From NCBI RefSeq assembly GCF_001730225.1, contig NZ_MIJE01000006.1, forward strand, positions 1-41,359: DNA of 41,359 nucleotides, read 5' to 3'. The translations under genes and the position numbers were made by a program. Positions 24,806 through 34,245 of the stretch are shown here, piece by piece (within the stretch, counting starts at the first letter, position 1; each line of letters opens with the position of its first letter). The notes under the pieces are model-generated. The model made no database searches and was not told where the DNA came from. It worked only from the letters and a program-made list of their open reading frames with translations. This DNA comes from Desulfuribacillus alkaliarsenatis. GTDB lineage: Bacteria; Bacillota; Bacilli; Desulfuribacillales; Desulfuribacillaceae.

Positions 24806-26959
24806 ATGTTTTTTAATAGAAGAAAGTTCTTGAAAAGTACAATTGCTGCTGGTGCGTTTTTAGCTACAGGTGTGAAGTTAAACTTCAAAGCATGGGCTAG
24901 TGAACAAGAAAAAGCACCTGTTGAATTAAAATATTCATACTGTAATACATGCTCAAGTCACTGTGGACTATGGATTCATGTGAAGAACGGAAGAGCTTGG
25001 AAGGTAACAGGTAATGAAGACCATGCTCGTAGCCGTGGTAAGCTTTGTGCTAGAGCACACGCAGGGTTAGCGTGGATTTATGATCCAGGCCGTGTTAAAA
25101 CACCTTTAAAGCGTGTAGGTGAAAACCAATTCCAAGAAATTAGCTGGGAGCAAGCAGCAACGGAGATTGGTGATAAAGTCCAAGGTATTATCGCTGAGCA
25201 TGGACCTCAAGGGATTGTATGGAAGCATAACCCAAGGGAAACGGGAGTATTTTATGGACGTAGATTTCTACATGCACTAGGTTCAAATACGATTATGACG
25301 CATAACGCTGCTTGTAATACTACGTTGGCTGTTGGTTTTGGAGAGACTATAGGTAGAACTCCAGGCGCTGATAGAAATAGAACAGATTACATGATGTGTA
25401 TTGGTCGTAACTATGGTGAGGGGATTCGTACAAACGAGGCAACTCAGTTTATGGGTGCGTTAGCTAGAGGTGCAAAAGTTGTGTGTGTAGACCCACGTTT
25501 AAGTGCAACTGGTGCATTAGCAACAGAATGGGTGCCTATCCGACCTGGTACAGACTTAGCTTTTGTATTAGCAATGTGTAACGTACTAATTAAAGAAGAC
25601 TTATATGATAAAGAATTTATTGCTAACCATACTGAAGGATTCGAAGAGTTCCTGGCTGTTATTGATGAATATACTCCAGAATGGGCGGCAGCAATTACAG
25701 ATATTGACGCTGAGACAATTAAACGTTTAGCTCGTGAGTTGGCAGCACATGCTCCTAAAGCACTTGTAGACCCGTCCTGGAAAGGTGCTTTCGGTACTAA
25801 CTACAAAAACAGTACAGAAACAGCTCGTGCAGTTGCATACATTAACGCGTTGCTAGGAAACATCGGTCAGCCTGGTGGATTATCTTTAGGTGCAAGCTTA
25901 GAGACTGGATTAGGAAACCTTGATAGTGAAAGATATCCAGCTCCAGCAGCGCCAACGCTACCAAGAATCGATGGTGCAGGAATTACTGGAGAGTATCCAT
26001 TATCTAGAGCTCAGGGTCTACCGCACTATGTAGCAGAGAAAGCAAAGCAAGGATTAATTAAGGCATGGTTTATCCGTCATAGCAACCCAGTACGTAACTT
26101 CCCTGATTATGAACATATGCGTCAAGGACTGTTAAACTCGGATTTAGTAGTTACTATTGAGACCCATATGACAGAATCTGCATTAGTTTCAGATTATATT
26201 TTGCCGGAACCATCTTATGCTGAAAGAGAAGAAGTAATCGAACAAATCGGTAACTCAGTATCGATGAGAACTGTTGCTGTACCAAAGGTTCATCCTGAGA
26301 CTAAGAGTTTAGATGAAATTATAACATTGTTAGCAGAGAAGTGCGGAGTTGGCGAATACTTCAATTTCACACTAGATGAATTAAATAATGCACGTCTAGC
26401 TCCACTGGGACTTACTACTGATGAATTACGTCAAAAGGGCTGCGTAAATCAGCAAACAAAACCAAATGAGTTAGATACATTCAAGTTCTTCAATCAGAAG
26501 TTTGTTGATGCAGGCTTTAGTGGAGTTGTACAATGGATTGAGCCAGCAGTTGGAACTAGGGTTGGTGCAGATGAGTTCTTTATCCTTAACGGAAAACAAG
26601 GATACCATTCACACACAGCAACAGCTAATATTCCACAACTAGCGCAAATCACTAAGGACTACAATAGCCAAAGGGTATGGATAAATGCTACGAAGGCAGC
26701 GGCGCTAGGTATTAAAGACGGTGACTGGATTAACATTAGCTCGAACAATGAAGCTGGTAGAGTACAAGTGAAAGTAACGGAGCGAATTCACCCTGATGCT
26801 ATGTTTATCCCAGGTGGATATGGAAATAAAACTCCTTACTATGAACTATCTAAGCAGCTAGGCGGAGTTAATCCGAACGACCTTGTAAAATATCAATTAG
26901 AGCCACACATTGGTCATGCAATGCTACAAGAGTCTATTGTTAAAGTATCATTAGCGTAA
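24806..26959 (+). CDS. molybdopterin oxidoreductase, catalytic subunit (Psr/Phs-like)
   Basis: A 717-residue Mo-bis-MGD enzyme exported by Tat (RRKFLK at 5-10, hydrophobic stretch to ~31). The N-terminal [4Fe-4S] ligands are C46, C49, C53 and C81. NAACNTT at 167-173 places Cys170 where polysulfide/thiosulfate-type reductases carry a Cys Mo ligand. The C-terminal molydop-binding barrel is present (~570-700, including PGGYGNKTPY). Length and ligand favour the PsrA/PhsA/TtrA branch over ArrA (~850 residues), but substrate cannot be fixed. AGGAGG at 24791 sets the ATG. Neighbouring sulfur transport genes and LysR suggest a sulfur oxyanion, polysulfide or similar acceptor. Confidence 0.88.
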   Translation: MFFNRRKFLKSTIAAGAFLATGVKLNFKAWASEQEKAPVELKYSYCNTCSSHCGLWIHVKNGRAWKVTGNEDHARSRGKLCARAHAGLAWIYDPGRVKTPLKRVGENQFQEISWEQAATEIGDKVQGIIAEHGPQGIVWKHNPRETGVFYGRRFLHALGSNTIMTHNAACNTTLAVGFGETIGRTPGADRNRTDYMMCIGRNYGEGIRTNEATQFMGALARGAKVVCVDPRLSATGALATEWVPIRPGTDLAFVLAMCNVLIKEDLYDKEFIANHTEGFEEFLAVIDEYTPEWAAAITDIDAETIKRLARELAAHAPKALVDPSWKGAFGTNYKNSTETARAVAYINALLGNIGQPGGLSLGASLETGLGNLDSERYPAPAAPTLPRIDGAGITGEYPLSRAQGLPHYVAEKAKQGLIKAWFIRHSNPVRNFPDYEHMRQGLLNSDLVVTIETHMTESALVSDYILPEPSYAEREEVIEQIGNSVSMRTVAVPKVHPETKSLDEIITLLAEKCGVGEYFNFTLDELNNARLAPLGLTTDELRQKGCVNQQTKPNELDTFKFFNQKFVDAGFSGVVQWIEPAVGTRVGADEFFILNGKQGYHSHTATANIPQLAQITKDYNSQRVWINATKAAALGIKDGDWINISSNNEAGRVQVKVTERIHPDAMFIPGGYGNKTPYYELSKQLGGVNPNDLVKYQLEPHIGHAMLQESIVKVSLA

Positions 26960-27011
26960 ATAGGCGAAAACGAAAGTAAACTTACTAACGCAGTAATAGG
27001 GGGACGAAACA

Positions 27012-27638
27012 ATGGAAATAAAACAATTGCGGGAACAAGGATACACACTCTTAAGTCAATTATTTGAGCAACCGAGTGATAATTTAGTAGATACTATTAA
27101 AAGCACACCTTACAAAGAATATTGGCAACGAATAGAAGAAATCTACGGAATATCGATTCCTCATAGTTGGCAAGCAGAGAACCTTCCTCAATTGAGCCAG
27201 CTATTGCAAATGTGGGCTGTTACGATGGGGCCAGTTAAACCCTTGGCTGAGCCGATTGAATCGCTATATAAGCAATGGACCATTGACCCTAGCTGTGAGA
27301 TGACATTCGCTAGACAAAAAGGTTGGTTGCGTGGTGACTGGGCTTGTCATATGGAAGAAATATTAAAGGACCTTGGTTTTGAAGTTCCACAGCAATTTAA
27401 CCATTGTCCAGATCATATTATACTAATATTTGAATTAATGGGTGCTATGGTTGAGAATGCACCATATGAAGTTCAGCATCAGTTTGCAAGTCAACATTTA
27501 GACTGGTTGGATGATCTGATTGAAACTGCGATAGAAAGAAAAGCTCCAACAGAGTACGTAGAATTATACAAATTATGCAAAGATTTTGTTGAAGCAGATA
27601 AATTATATTTAGCAAAGCAACAAAATAAAATTCAATAA
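27012..27638 (+). CDS. TorD/DmsD-family chaperone
   Basis: A 208-residue all-helical cytoplasmic chaperone that binds the Tat signal of a molybdoenzyme until cofactor loading is complete. The family motif FNHCPDHIILIFELM lies near residue 129. The upstream PLAEPIESLYKQW segment is also typical. It is 52 bases after the catalytic subunit and ends the operon, so its client is almost certainly that subunit, and possibly the Tat-tagged iron-sulfur subunit too. The ATG is preceded by AGGGGG. Confidence 0.9.
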   Translation: MEIKQLREQGYTLLSQLFEQPSDNLVDTIKSTPYKEYWQRIEEIYGISIPHSWQAENLPQLSQLLQMWAVTMGPVKPLAEPIESLYKQWTIDPSCEMTFARQKGWLRGDWACHMEEILKDLGFEVPQQFNHCPDHIILIFELMGAMVENAPYEVQHQFASQHLDWLDDLIETAIERKAPTEYVELYKLCKDFVEADKLYLAKQQNKIQ

Positions 27639-27668
27639 GCTTTATTCTCCCATTAAATATATACAAAA

Positions 27669-27713
27669 GAAAGCGGATATCAGAGCTAATAAACTGATAT
27701 CCGTTTTCTTTTT
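27669..27713 (+). terminator. terminator of the oxidoreductase operon
   Basis: GAAA-GCGGATATCAG pairs with CTGATATCCG-TTTTC around a 10-base loop, followed by TTTTTA. Confidence 0.85.
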
Positions 27714-27826
27714 AGTTCAATATAGTAGAGCGCAGTTGGTCAAATTTGTAATTCAATATTAAATATGTTAACCTTGCAGTCAATGCCTAAAAAGGTATTA
27801 AATTTTTCAATAAAGGAGTTTTTCAA

Positions 27827-28531
27827 TTGTTACGAAAAATATTACTGCTAAGTACGGTTGCCATATTAAGCTTTGCAATTGTTGCTTGTTCAGGAAATGC
27901 AGAACCAGAAGAAGTAGATTTTACACCTGCAACGGGTGATGATGCTAATGTTGTAGATGGTGAAGCAGTAGCTATAGTAAATGGTCAGGAAATTTCCGTG
28001 GAAGAGTTCAACGGGATGATGGGTAGTATGAAAGCGATGTACGCTCAAAGCGGATTTGATTTTGAAGATGAAGAAGCTATAGGTATGCTTCAAGAGCTAG
28101 AGCAGCAGGTTTTGAATAACCTAATTAGCATGGAAGTATTGCGTCAAGAAGCAGAGGGTAACGGCTATGAAGTTACAGAAGAAGAAATTGATGTAGAAAT
28201 TGACCAATTAAAAGTCCAGTTTGGAACGGACGAAGAATTCGCTGAAGTTTTGGCTGCTAATAGTATGACGCTTGAACAGCTTCGAAATAGTATTGGCAAC
28301 GAAATTCTTATAGACAGGTTTGTTGAGAATGAGATGCCACAGCCAAGTGTAACAGAGGAAGAGGCGCTAGTGTTATATGAAGAATATAGCATGATGCAGG
28401 AAGATATGCCTGCCTTTGAAGAGGTTCGCGATATGATAGAAGATGAATTGCGCCAACAAAAGCTTGATCAACAAATAGGGCAGGTTATTCAGACACTAGT
28501 TGAAGAGAGCGATATAGAGATATTAATATAA
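27827..28531 (+). CDS. SurA-N-like lipoprotein chaperone
   Basis: A 234-residue secreted lipoprotein. A signal peptide ends at lipobox AIVAC (Cys21). The mature part opens with an acidic linker, then VAIVNGQEISVEEFN, the hallmark of the SurA N-terminal/PrsA helical domain, and further helices to the end. There is no parvulin PPIase domain, so it would be a folding helper rather than an isomerase. The TTG start at 27827 is fixed by AAAGGAG eight bases upstream. It is a single-gene unit between terminators. It may assist folding of exported proteins such as the neighbouring oxidoreductase; that is only inference from position. Confidence 0.85.
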   Translation: MLRKILLLSTVAILSFAIVACSGNAEPEEVDFTPATGDDANVVDGEAVAIVNGQEISVEEFNGMMGSMKAMYAQSGFDFEDEEAIGMLQELEQQVLNNLISMEVLRQEAEGNGYEVTEEEIDVEIDQLKVQFGTDEEFAEVLAANSMTLEQLRNSIGNEILIDRFVENEMPQPSVTEEEALVLYEEYSMMQEDMPAFEEVRDMIEDELRQQKLDQQIGQVIQTLVEESDIEILI

Positions 28532-28568
28532 GTATATCTAAGTTGCAATCTAAGTAGTATTACACTGC

Positions 28569-28607
28569 GGCTGTCACCTACAAATGCTAGGTGGCGGTCT
28601 TTTTTGT
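28569..28607 (+). terminator. terminator after the lipoprotein gene
   Basis: GGCTGTCACCTA pairs with TAGGTGGCGGTC, followed by six T. It faces the end of the minus-strand antiporter gene. Confidence 0.85.
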
Positions 28608-28617
28608 CTGTTTTTTC

Positions 28618-29670
28618 CTAAATCAGATAAAAACCAATACCAATGATTAAGTAGGCAGCTAGCAGTATTAATCCTTCAAACCAATTTGTATCGCCATCAA
28701 TAAATATAAATATTGATAAAAACACAGATAAAACCATCGCTACTAACGCTGGCATAGAAAAAAGCAATGGCATTTGTACTGGAAGTAGTAAAGATAACAG
28801 TACTAATAAGGGTGTTACGAACATAGCGATTTGCAATGTCGAGCCAATAGCAATTTCTACAGATATATTCATCTTATTTTTAAAGGCCATCAGGATTGCT
28901 GTGATATTTTCAGCAGAGTTACCAATAATAGCAACAATAATTACACCGATAAATAGTTCAGTCCACCCGAAGGTCTCGCCGACGACCTCAAAGGTATCAA
29001 CTAACATATCGCTAATAAAGGCGACTGCGATAGCGGCGGATGCTAGAATGATAATTGCCTTCTTTTTATTCCATTCGGGCTCCTCATCCTCTTGGCCATC
29101 GGATTTTTGTGCGTACACCCCACGGTGAGAGACGAGCTTAAAATATAATAAGGCGAAATACAGAATTAACATAATCACGGCTATCCACACACTCATAGTC
29201 ATAATCTCAGCTTCTGTTAAATAACTAGCAAACACAGCAGGAAAAACAAATGATAGCACCACACAAAACATTAATAAGCCAGCATTGTGTCGAGCGTCGA
29301 AAATATTGAACTTTTGACGCTTATACTTTAGACCACCAATGAAAAATGATAAACCAGCTACAAGTAAAAGGTTACTAATTACAGCTCCTGTCAATGAAGC
29401 TAGAACAATCGACAGAAAACCTGCTTTTAGTGCGAACACAGAGATCGTTAGCTCTACAACATTGCCGAAGGTGACATTTAGTAATCCACCGATACGTGGC
29501 CCTGAGACAATAGCCAGACTTTCTGTAGCCCGTCCGATATAGGAAGCAAGTGACACGATTGCTAAGCTATAAACAATGAACATCATAGTGGCTGCAAAAC
29601 CAAGGAAGTTACCTATAAAAGCAAAGGGCACAGTGACTATTAACATTCCTAAGAGTAGCTTTTGAATCAT
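28618..29670 (-). CDS. CAX-type cation/H+ antiporter
   Basis: A 350-residue CaCA-superfamily antiporter with ~11 hydrophobic segments. The two signature repeats are clear: GNVVELTISVFALKAG in the first half and GNSAENITAILMAFKNK in the second, each supplying the acidic residue for Ca2+. A short acidic, Gln/Glu-rich loop (EDEEPEW) separates the halves, as in CAX proteins. The likely job is Ca2+ (or similar divalent) export in exchange for protons. The ATG at 29670 has AGAAGGGAT upstream. It is transcribed alone against its neighbours. Confidence 0.9.
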   Translation of the reverse strand: MIQKLLLGMLIVTVPFAFIGNFLGFAATMMFIVYSLAIVSLASYIGRATESLAIVSGPRIGGLLNVTFGNVVELTISVFALKAGFLSIVLASLTGAVISNLLLVAGLSFFIGGLKYKRQKFNIFDARHNAGLLMFCVVLSFVFPAVFASYLTEAEIMTMSVWIAVIMLILYFALLYFKLVSHRGVYAQKSDGQEDEEPEWNKKKAIIILASAAIAVAFISDMLVDTFEVVGETFGWTELFIGVIIVAIIGNSAENITAILMAFKNKMNISVEIAIGSTLQIAMFVTPLLVLLSLLLPVQMPLLFSMPALVAMVLSVFLSIFIFIDGDTNWFEGLILLAAYLIIGIGFYLI

Positions 29671-29805
29671 TTATTACAATCCCTTCTAACGTTTGCAAGT
29701 TTATTACTATTGTTTTATTATTGCTAATGACAACAGATTTTATCAAAAACTTGCGGAAGGCTTCCGTTTCAACAAAGCAAGTGGGAGATGTCGGGAGGAG
29801 TATAC

Positions 29806-30075
29806 ATGAACGCTGTTATAGATAGGATTTTAAAGTTGGAAGGTAAGGCAGTATTAATAATAGACATTAATCACAAAGAGTTAGTAGTTCCAATTGAATT
29901 ACTACCGACAGCCGCCCAGGAAGGCGATTATGTATCTATCACCAAAGACCATGAACTAAGTATTATTATTGAAATAGATACACACAAAACTTCGGATGCC
30001 AAAACGAGAATTGAGAACAAACTAACCAAGCTTAGACAAAATGCAGAAAGTCGCTTTAAAAAGCCTAATTATTGA
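29806..30075 (+). CDS. DUF3006-type small protein
   Basis: An 89-residue protein. The N-terminal half, VIDRILKLEGKAVLIID through EGDYVSI, is a compact beta domain typical of DUF3006. The C-terminal half is a basic, probably helical tail. There is no signal or membrane segment. The ATG at 29806 has GGGAGGAG five bases upstream; an ATG at 29788 precedes that site and is not supported. Function is unknown. It sits alone between the divergent antiporter and a strong terminator. Confidence 0.75.
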   Translation: MNAVIDRILKLEGKAVLIIDINHKELVVPIELLPTAAQEGDYVSITKDHELSIIIEIDTHKTSDAKTRIENKLTKLRQNAESRFKKPNY

Positions 30076-30089
30076 AAATGATATAATAA

Positions 30090-30136
30090 AATAGTTAAAG
30101 CCTTTGAGCTTCATTGCTCGAAGGCTTTAACTATTG
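30090..30136. terminator. bidirectional terminator
   Basis: AATAGTTAAAGCCTT pairs with AAGGCTTTAACTATT, extended inward by GAGC/GCTC. It serves the DUF3006 gene and, on the other strand, the chemoreceptor gene. A smaller CGCCCA-GCA-TGGGCG hairpin follows at 30139-30153. Confidence 0.8.
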
Positions 30137-30157
30137 TGCGCCCAGCATGGGCGTTTG

Positions 30158-32173
30158 CTAAATTTTAAATCTTTCTATCATGTCCTCTAATTCGTGGGAA
30201 AGCTTCGATAAATGCTCTGATGACTTGTTGATTTGCTCAATAGCGTTTACTTGTTCTTGAATTTGATTAGCTATTTCATGGGTGTCTTCATTCGCTTGTG
30301 TCGAGATCGTTGATACTTCGTTAACGGAAGCGCTTACTTCCTGGGCTCCTGCAGACATTTGCTCTGATACAGCAGATAGGCTTTCAATCTTCTCAGCGAC
30401 ACTTCCAATAGAATTAAGGATACTGATAAAGATACTATCTACTTCTTTAACAGAGTTAATTCCAGCAATCGTCTCTTTTTGGTTATCGCCAATTGTCTTA
30501 ACTGTATCATTAGTAATAGATTTAATCTCTTGTACTATAGCGTTAATCTCCCTAGTAGATTGCGCAGAGCTTTCTGCTAACTTTCTTACTTCTTCGGCTA
30601 CGACAGCAAATCCGCGACCGTGTTCGCCTGCGCGAGCGGCTTCGATACTAGCATTTAGTGCAAGTAAGTTGGTCTGCTCTGAGATGTCATTTATTGTGCT
30701 TACGAATACATTAATTTTATCTAGACCTTCTACCAATTGGTCGATTGTATCTGCAATATTTTTTGCACTTGCTTGAATTTCATTCATTTGCTGCACAGCA
30801 TTGGAAACTACAACCTTACCTTGATCAGCGTTTATTCTCATGTTGGCTGATTCTTCTGTTACACTAGCAGCAGTTTCTGCAACCTGCCCAATACCGCTTG
30901 CCATTTCCTCCATAGCCCTTGATGAGTCCTTAGCTATATGGGTCTGTGTCTCAGAAACCTCTTGAATACTATGGATTTTTTCTTCCATAAGCTTTAATGA
31001 ATTCAATGTTGCTTCAGACAATTGAAGTAGCTCATCTGAAGATCCAGCAACTATTGAACTATTATCTTGTAGTTGCATGATTAAATCCTTTGTATTATTT
31101 TGCATCTGCTCTATAGCTGTAGCCATTGAGCCAATTTCATCGGCGTGCTTGAAGAACTTGTCTGGAACTCTTTCCTTGTAATCGTAATTTGCAATTGAAG
31201 CTATAACATTGGTCATACTGGCAATTGGAGAAATTTTATAATTTATAATTGGATAGAAAACAAAGAAAAATACGACTTGCACAATTATCTGAAAAGCTAC
31301 CCCGATTAATAAATCGGTTCGATTCTGTCTATCGAAAGGCTCGGCACTTGTTGATGATGAGATCATACCTATCACGCTATTATCTGGGCCAAATACTGGC
31401 ATAATTGTATAGAAAAAATCTTCGCCAGAGCTTGCTAAACGTCCCTGCCACATCTCACCCTTATTTAACACCTGTTCGCTTACATTTCGCTGCTGTAATT
31501 GGCTTGCTGTGGGTAGGCTACCATCAGATTTGGACGATATAAGCACTTGATCCCTTAAGAAAATGGTGAAATCAACACCAAAACCTGCCTGCATCGCTTG
31601 CATATCCTTGGCAGGGATTTCACGCCCGACCTCTATGATGGCTATCGGATTTCGATACTGGTCAGAAAAAATACCAGCAACCCTAATGGCGACACCTTCT
31701 TCAGTGATGTCATAGGTAGAAATAGTAGTTTGAGTACTAGTAACTTGCTGCAGTAATAAATCGGAGCTAACGTCATCTCCGTATCGATTAGGAGCGTCGG
31801 CTCGATAAAATGCCGTTAAGTCAAGGTCGTACATTCTTAAGCTAGTAATCCCTAATTGTCTACTTAGGTTAGCGAAGATTGCATCTAATTCGTGAGATAC
31901 AGAAGAACGGCGGTTTTGTTCGAATGCTCTTACGATGGCTGGATTATATACTCCTATGTCATCGATAACCTGTTCGAACTGCTCTAATTCCTGCTCTATA
32001 ATGAAATTATAGGCTGTTATTTTATCATGTAAGGTGTTTACCGCAATCTCGTCTGTAAAACCAGAAGTCCTGAATGCAGAGATAATCTGCAACGCTGTCA
32101 TTGATACAAGTATTGCTGCTACTACTAATACCTGGAGCTTTAAGTTCAATTTTAATTTTTTATCCAAATTCAT
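30158..32173 (-). CDS. methyl-accepting chemotaxis protein (transmembrane)
   Basis: A 671-residue chemoreceptor. TM1 is at ~14-34, a large extracytoplasmic Cache-type sensor occupies ~36-285, TM2 is at ~292-312, and a HAMP linker follows. The signalling coiled coil extends to the end, with the conserved tip [19 protein letters not shown] and [13 protein letters not shown]. No C-terminal CheR/CheB tether is seen. The ATG at 32173 has GAGAGGAGA upstream. The TPR gene lies 62 bases upstream on the same strand and may be co-transcribed. The ligand is unknown. Confidence 0.92.
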   Translation of the reverse strand: MNLDKKLKLNLKLQVLVVAAILVSMTALQIISAFRTSGFTDEIAVNTLHDKITAYNFIIEQELEQFEQVIDDIGVYNPAIVRAFEQNRRSSVSHELDAIFANLSRQLGITSLRMYDLDLTAFYRADAPNRYGDDVSSDLLLQQVTSTQTTISTYDITEEGVAIRVAGIFSDQYRNPIAIIEVGREIPAKDMQAMQAGFGVDFTIFLRDQVLISSKSDGSLPTASQLQQRNVSEQVLNKGEMWQGRLASSGEDFFYTIMPVFGPDNSVIGMISSSTSAEPFDRQNRTDLLIGVAFQIIVQVVFFFVFYPIINYKISPIASMTNVIASIANYDYKERVPDKFFKHADEIGSMATAIEQMQNNTKDLIMQLQDNSSIVAGSSDELLQLSEATLNSLKLMEEKIHSIQEVSETQTHIAKDSSRAMEEMASGIGQVAETAASVTEESANMRINADQGKVVVSNAVQQMNEIQASAKNIADTIDQLVEGLDKINVFVSTINDISEQTNLLALNASIEAARAGEHGRGFAVVAEEVRKLAESSAQSTREINAIVQEIKSITNDTVKTIGDNQKETIAGINSVKEVDSIFISILNSIGSVAEKIESLSAVSEQMSAGAQEVSASVNEVSTISTQANEDTHEIANQIQEQVNAIEQINKSSEHLSKLSHELEDMIERFKI

Positions 32174-32235
32174 GGTGTGTCTCCTCTCTCTATACCCTTT
32201 TTATATTTATATTATTTAAGCAAGCTCATATTTAT

Positions 32236-32853
32236 TTAAACATTTCCTTTTTCGTCAGCTAATTTAAGTAGCTGATCTTTTAAAGATGAAGCCATAGATT
32301 TATCGAAATTTTTGCCCATATCAGTTACTAATGCAGTATTACAAAGGTTAATAGCAGCATCATACTTTCCACGCTTCTTCATGATTATCGCCTTATAGTA
32401 GTAAGCCCAATAAGCTTTTTCAGGAGTTATGAAAATTGCTTGATTTAAATTATCTATTGCTTCGTCGTAGCGCTCAAGATTCATTAAGGATAATCCCTTT
32501 TCTAGATAAGACATCATATGATCTTTCTTAAGGGCAATTGCCTGGTCATAATGTGTGAGTGCTTGCTCGTATTGCTGTATATCATTAGAGGTAAGTAAAG
32601 AGCCTTTGATATAATGGTACTCAGGGTTATCGGGCTCAATCGCTATTAATCCGTCAACAACTTCTATAGCTTCTGCATAACGGTTGTAGGCCATTAGACA
32701 GTATAATTTATCTCGATAAGGACGAGTTTTTGTGGGGTCCATCTCAATCATTTCACTATATATTTTAATGGCTTTTTCGAAGCGCATTTTATGTGATAGA
32801 TAATTTCCTTTCATGCCCCAGAACGTGTATTTTAGCTTTTTAAGTATACTCAT
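32236..32853 (-). CDS. TPR-repeat protein
   Basis: A 205-residue protein made almost wholly of tetratricopeptide repeats. Units such as YAEAIEVVDGLIAIEPDNPE, YEQALTHYDQAIALKKDH and YDEAIDNLNQAIFITPEK repeat every 34 residues or so. There is no signal peptide or membrane span, so it is likely a cytoplasmic protein-protein scaffold. The ATG at 32853 has AGAAGGGATTG upstream. It directly precedes the chemoreceptor on the same strand. The partner is unknown. Confidence 0.85.
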   Translation of the reverse strand: MSILKKLKYTFWGMKGNYLSHKMRFEKAIKIYSEMIEMDPTKTRPYRDKLYCLMAYNRYAEAIEVVDGLIAIEPDNPEYHYIKGSLLTSNDIQQYEQALTHYDQAIALKKDHMMSYLEKGLSLMNLERYDEAIDNLNQAIFITPEKAYWAYYYKAIIMKKRGKYDAAINLCNTALVTDMGKNFDKSMASSLKDQLLKLADEKGNV

Positions 32854-33156
32854 ATGTACAATCCCTTCTGTTAAAATATCTTATGTGTATATAATCAAAT
32901 GTAACTGTGAAACAGTAAAACTACGCAGTATATATAATCTGCTATCGTCGTTTATTCTATAACAATAATTATTCTATAACAGAAATGTAAAACCTGCTTA
33001 TTCACCAAAAAAATATATTCAAATATTTGATGACAAACATGCACACTAAATCTAGACAGGTATGAGGAAATCATTCATAATATAATAGCTTTAAAGAAAA
33101 GCTAAAAACAAAGATAATTTAACTGAACATATTAATATAAGGTGGTATGATAACCC
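32854..33156. other. 303-bp divergent intergenic region
   Basis: AT-rich DNA between the TPR gene (minus) and aguA (plus). It holds the 13-bp direct repeat and a TATAAT at 33081-33086 with no good -35 in front. No ORF or RNA gene is evident. Confidence 0.55.
32952..32981. repeat. 13-bp direct repeat in the divergent gap
   Basis: TTATTCTATAACA occurs twice (32952-32964 and 32969-32981) with a 17-bp period, between the TPR gene and aguA. Confidence 0.6.
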
Positions 33157-34218
33157 ATGTATCCAAAAGAACTCGGCTATAGAATGCCTGCAGAATTCGA
33201 AGAACATGAACGTACATTTTTGTCATGGCCTGTACAAGAATCGATGTGTCATCCTGACGACTATGATTCCGTTTGCAAGCTATATTATGCAGAGCTGGTA
33301 AAAGCAATAGCGGAATTTGAACCCGTTACAGTCATTGTGGATCCTGAAGACATTGAAAGTGTACAAGCACAGCTAGAGGAAACAATGAATACCGCTGGAC
33401 ATCCTATTGACTTACTTGCTATTGCTCATAACGACGCGTGGCTGCGAGATAATGGACCGACCTTTATTGTTGATGATAAGGGTGGAGTTGCCGGTATCAA
33501 CTGGAAATTTAATGCCTGGGGTGGAAAATATTCTCCGTGGGACTTAGATGACGCCCTAGCAGGCAAACTGCTCGACCATTATAACATTCGACGTTTTGAT
33601 GCTTCGATTGTGCTTGAAGGCGGATCAATACATACTGATGGAGAAGGTACCTTGCTTACTACGGAAGAGTGCTTATTAAACGATAACCGTAATTCAAATT
33701 TATCAAAGGAACTGATTTCAGACTTATTAAAGCAATATCTAAACATAAGAAAAATAATTTGGTTGAAAAACGGCCTAGACGGAGACGAAACAGACGGACA
33801 TATCGATAATATAGCTTGTTTTGCCGCACCTGGCAAAATCATTCTTCAGGTATGTGATGACCCAGACGATGCTAATTACGAAATAACGAAGCAAGCGATT
33901 GCAGAAATAGAGAATACAATCGATGCCCAGGCACGCAAGCTAGAAATTATAAAAATTAATCAGCCACCTATGCGAAAGCACGATGACAATCGCTTAACCT
34001 TAAGCTACTTAAACTTTTACTTTGTTAATGGCGGTATCATCCTACCTATATTCGGTGGAGATGCAGAGGAAACAGATAGACAAGCAATTGCAACCTTAGA
34101 GAAAGCGTTTCCAGATCGGAAAATCCGCACAATTGACGGCATGTCAATTATAAAAGAAGGCGGCAATGTCCATTGCACAACTCAGCAAATGCCTAAGGCA
34201 AAAAAGCTCGTAAAATAG
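33157..34218 (+). CDS. aguA: agmatine deiminase
   Basis: A 353-residue guanidino-group hydrolase that turns agmatine into N-carbamoylputrescine and ammonia. The pentein-fold signatures are present: LRDNGPTFIVDD, LEGGSIHTDGEGT, GDETDGHIDN (catalytic acid and His) and the nucleophile Cys340 in GGNVHCTTQQ. Length is normal. The ATG at 33157 has AAGGTGG upstream. aguB follows 27 bases later, so the pair forms a putrescine-synthesis operon. It starts from agmatine; no arginine decarboxylase gene is in this window. Confidence 0.95.
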   Translation: MYPKELGYRMPAEFEEHERTFLSWPVQESMCHPDDYDSVCKLYYAELVKAIAEFEPVTVIVDPEDIESVQAQLEETMNTAGHPIDLLAIAHNDAWLRDNGPTFIVDDKGGVAGINWKFNAWGGKYSPWDLDDALAGKLLDHYNIRRFDASIVLEGGSIHTDGEGTLLTTEECLLNDNRNSNLSKELISDLLKQYLNIRKIIWLKNGLDGDETDGHIDNIACFAAPGKIILQVCDDPDDANYEITKQAIAEIENTIDAQARKLEIIKINQPPMRKHDDNRLTLSYLNFYFVNGGIILPIFGGDAEETDRQAIATLEKAFPDRKIRTIDGMSIIKEGGNVHCTTQQMPKAKKLVK

Positions 34219-34245
34219 ATTAAATGTCTTTTGGGAGGTGTACGA

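Noticed and set aside
24806-26959. Arsenate reductase ArrA
   Set aside because: The protein is shorter than ArrA, and the adjacent gene order and sulfur neighbours fit a Psr/Phs-type enzyme better. The substrate stays open.
30282-30776. A 164-codon plus-strand ORF
   Set aside because: It is antisense to the chemoreceptor signalling domain, whose own frame is fully conserved.
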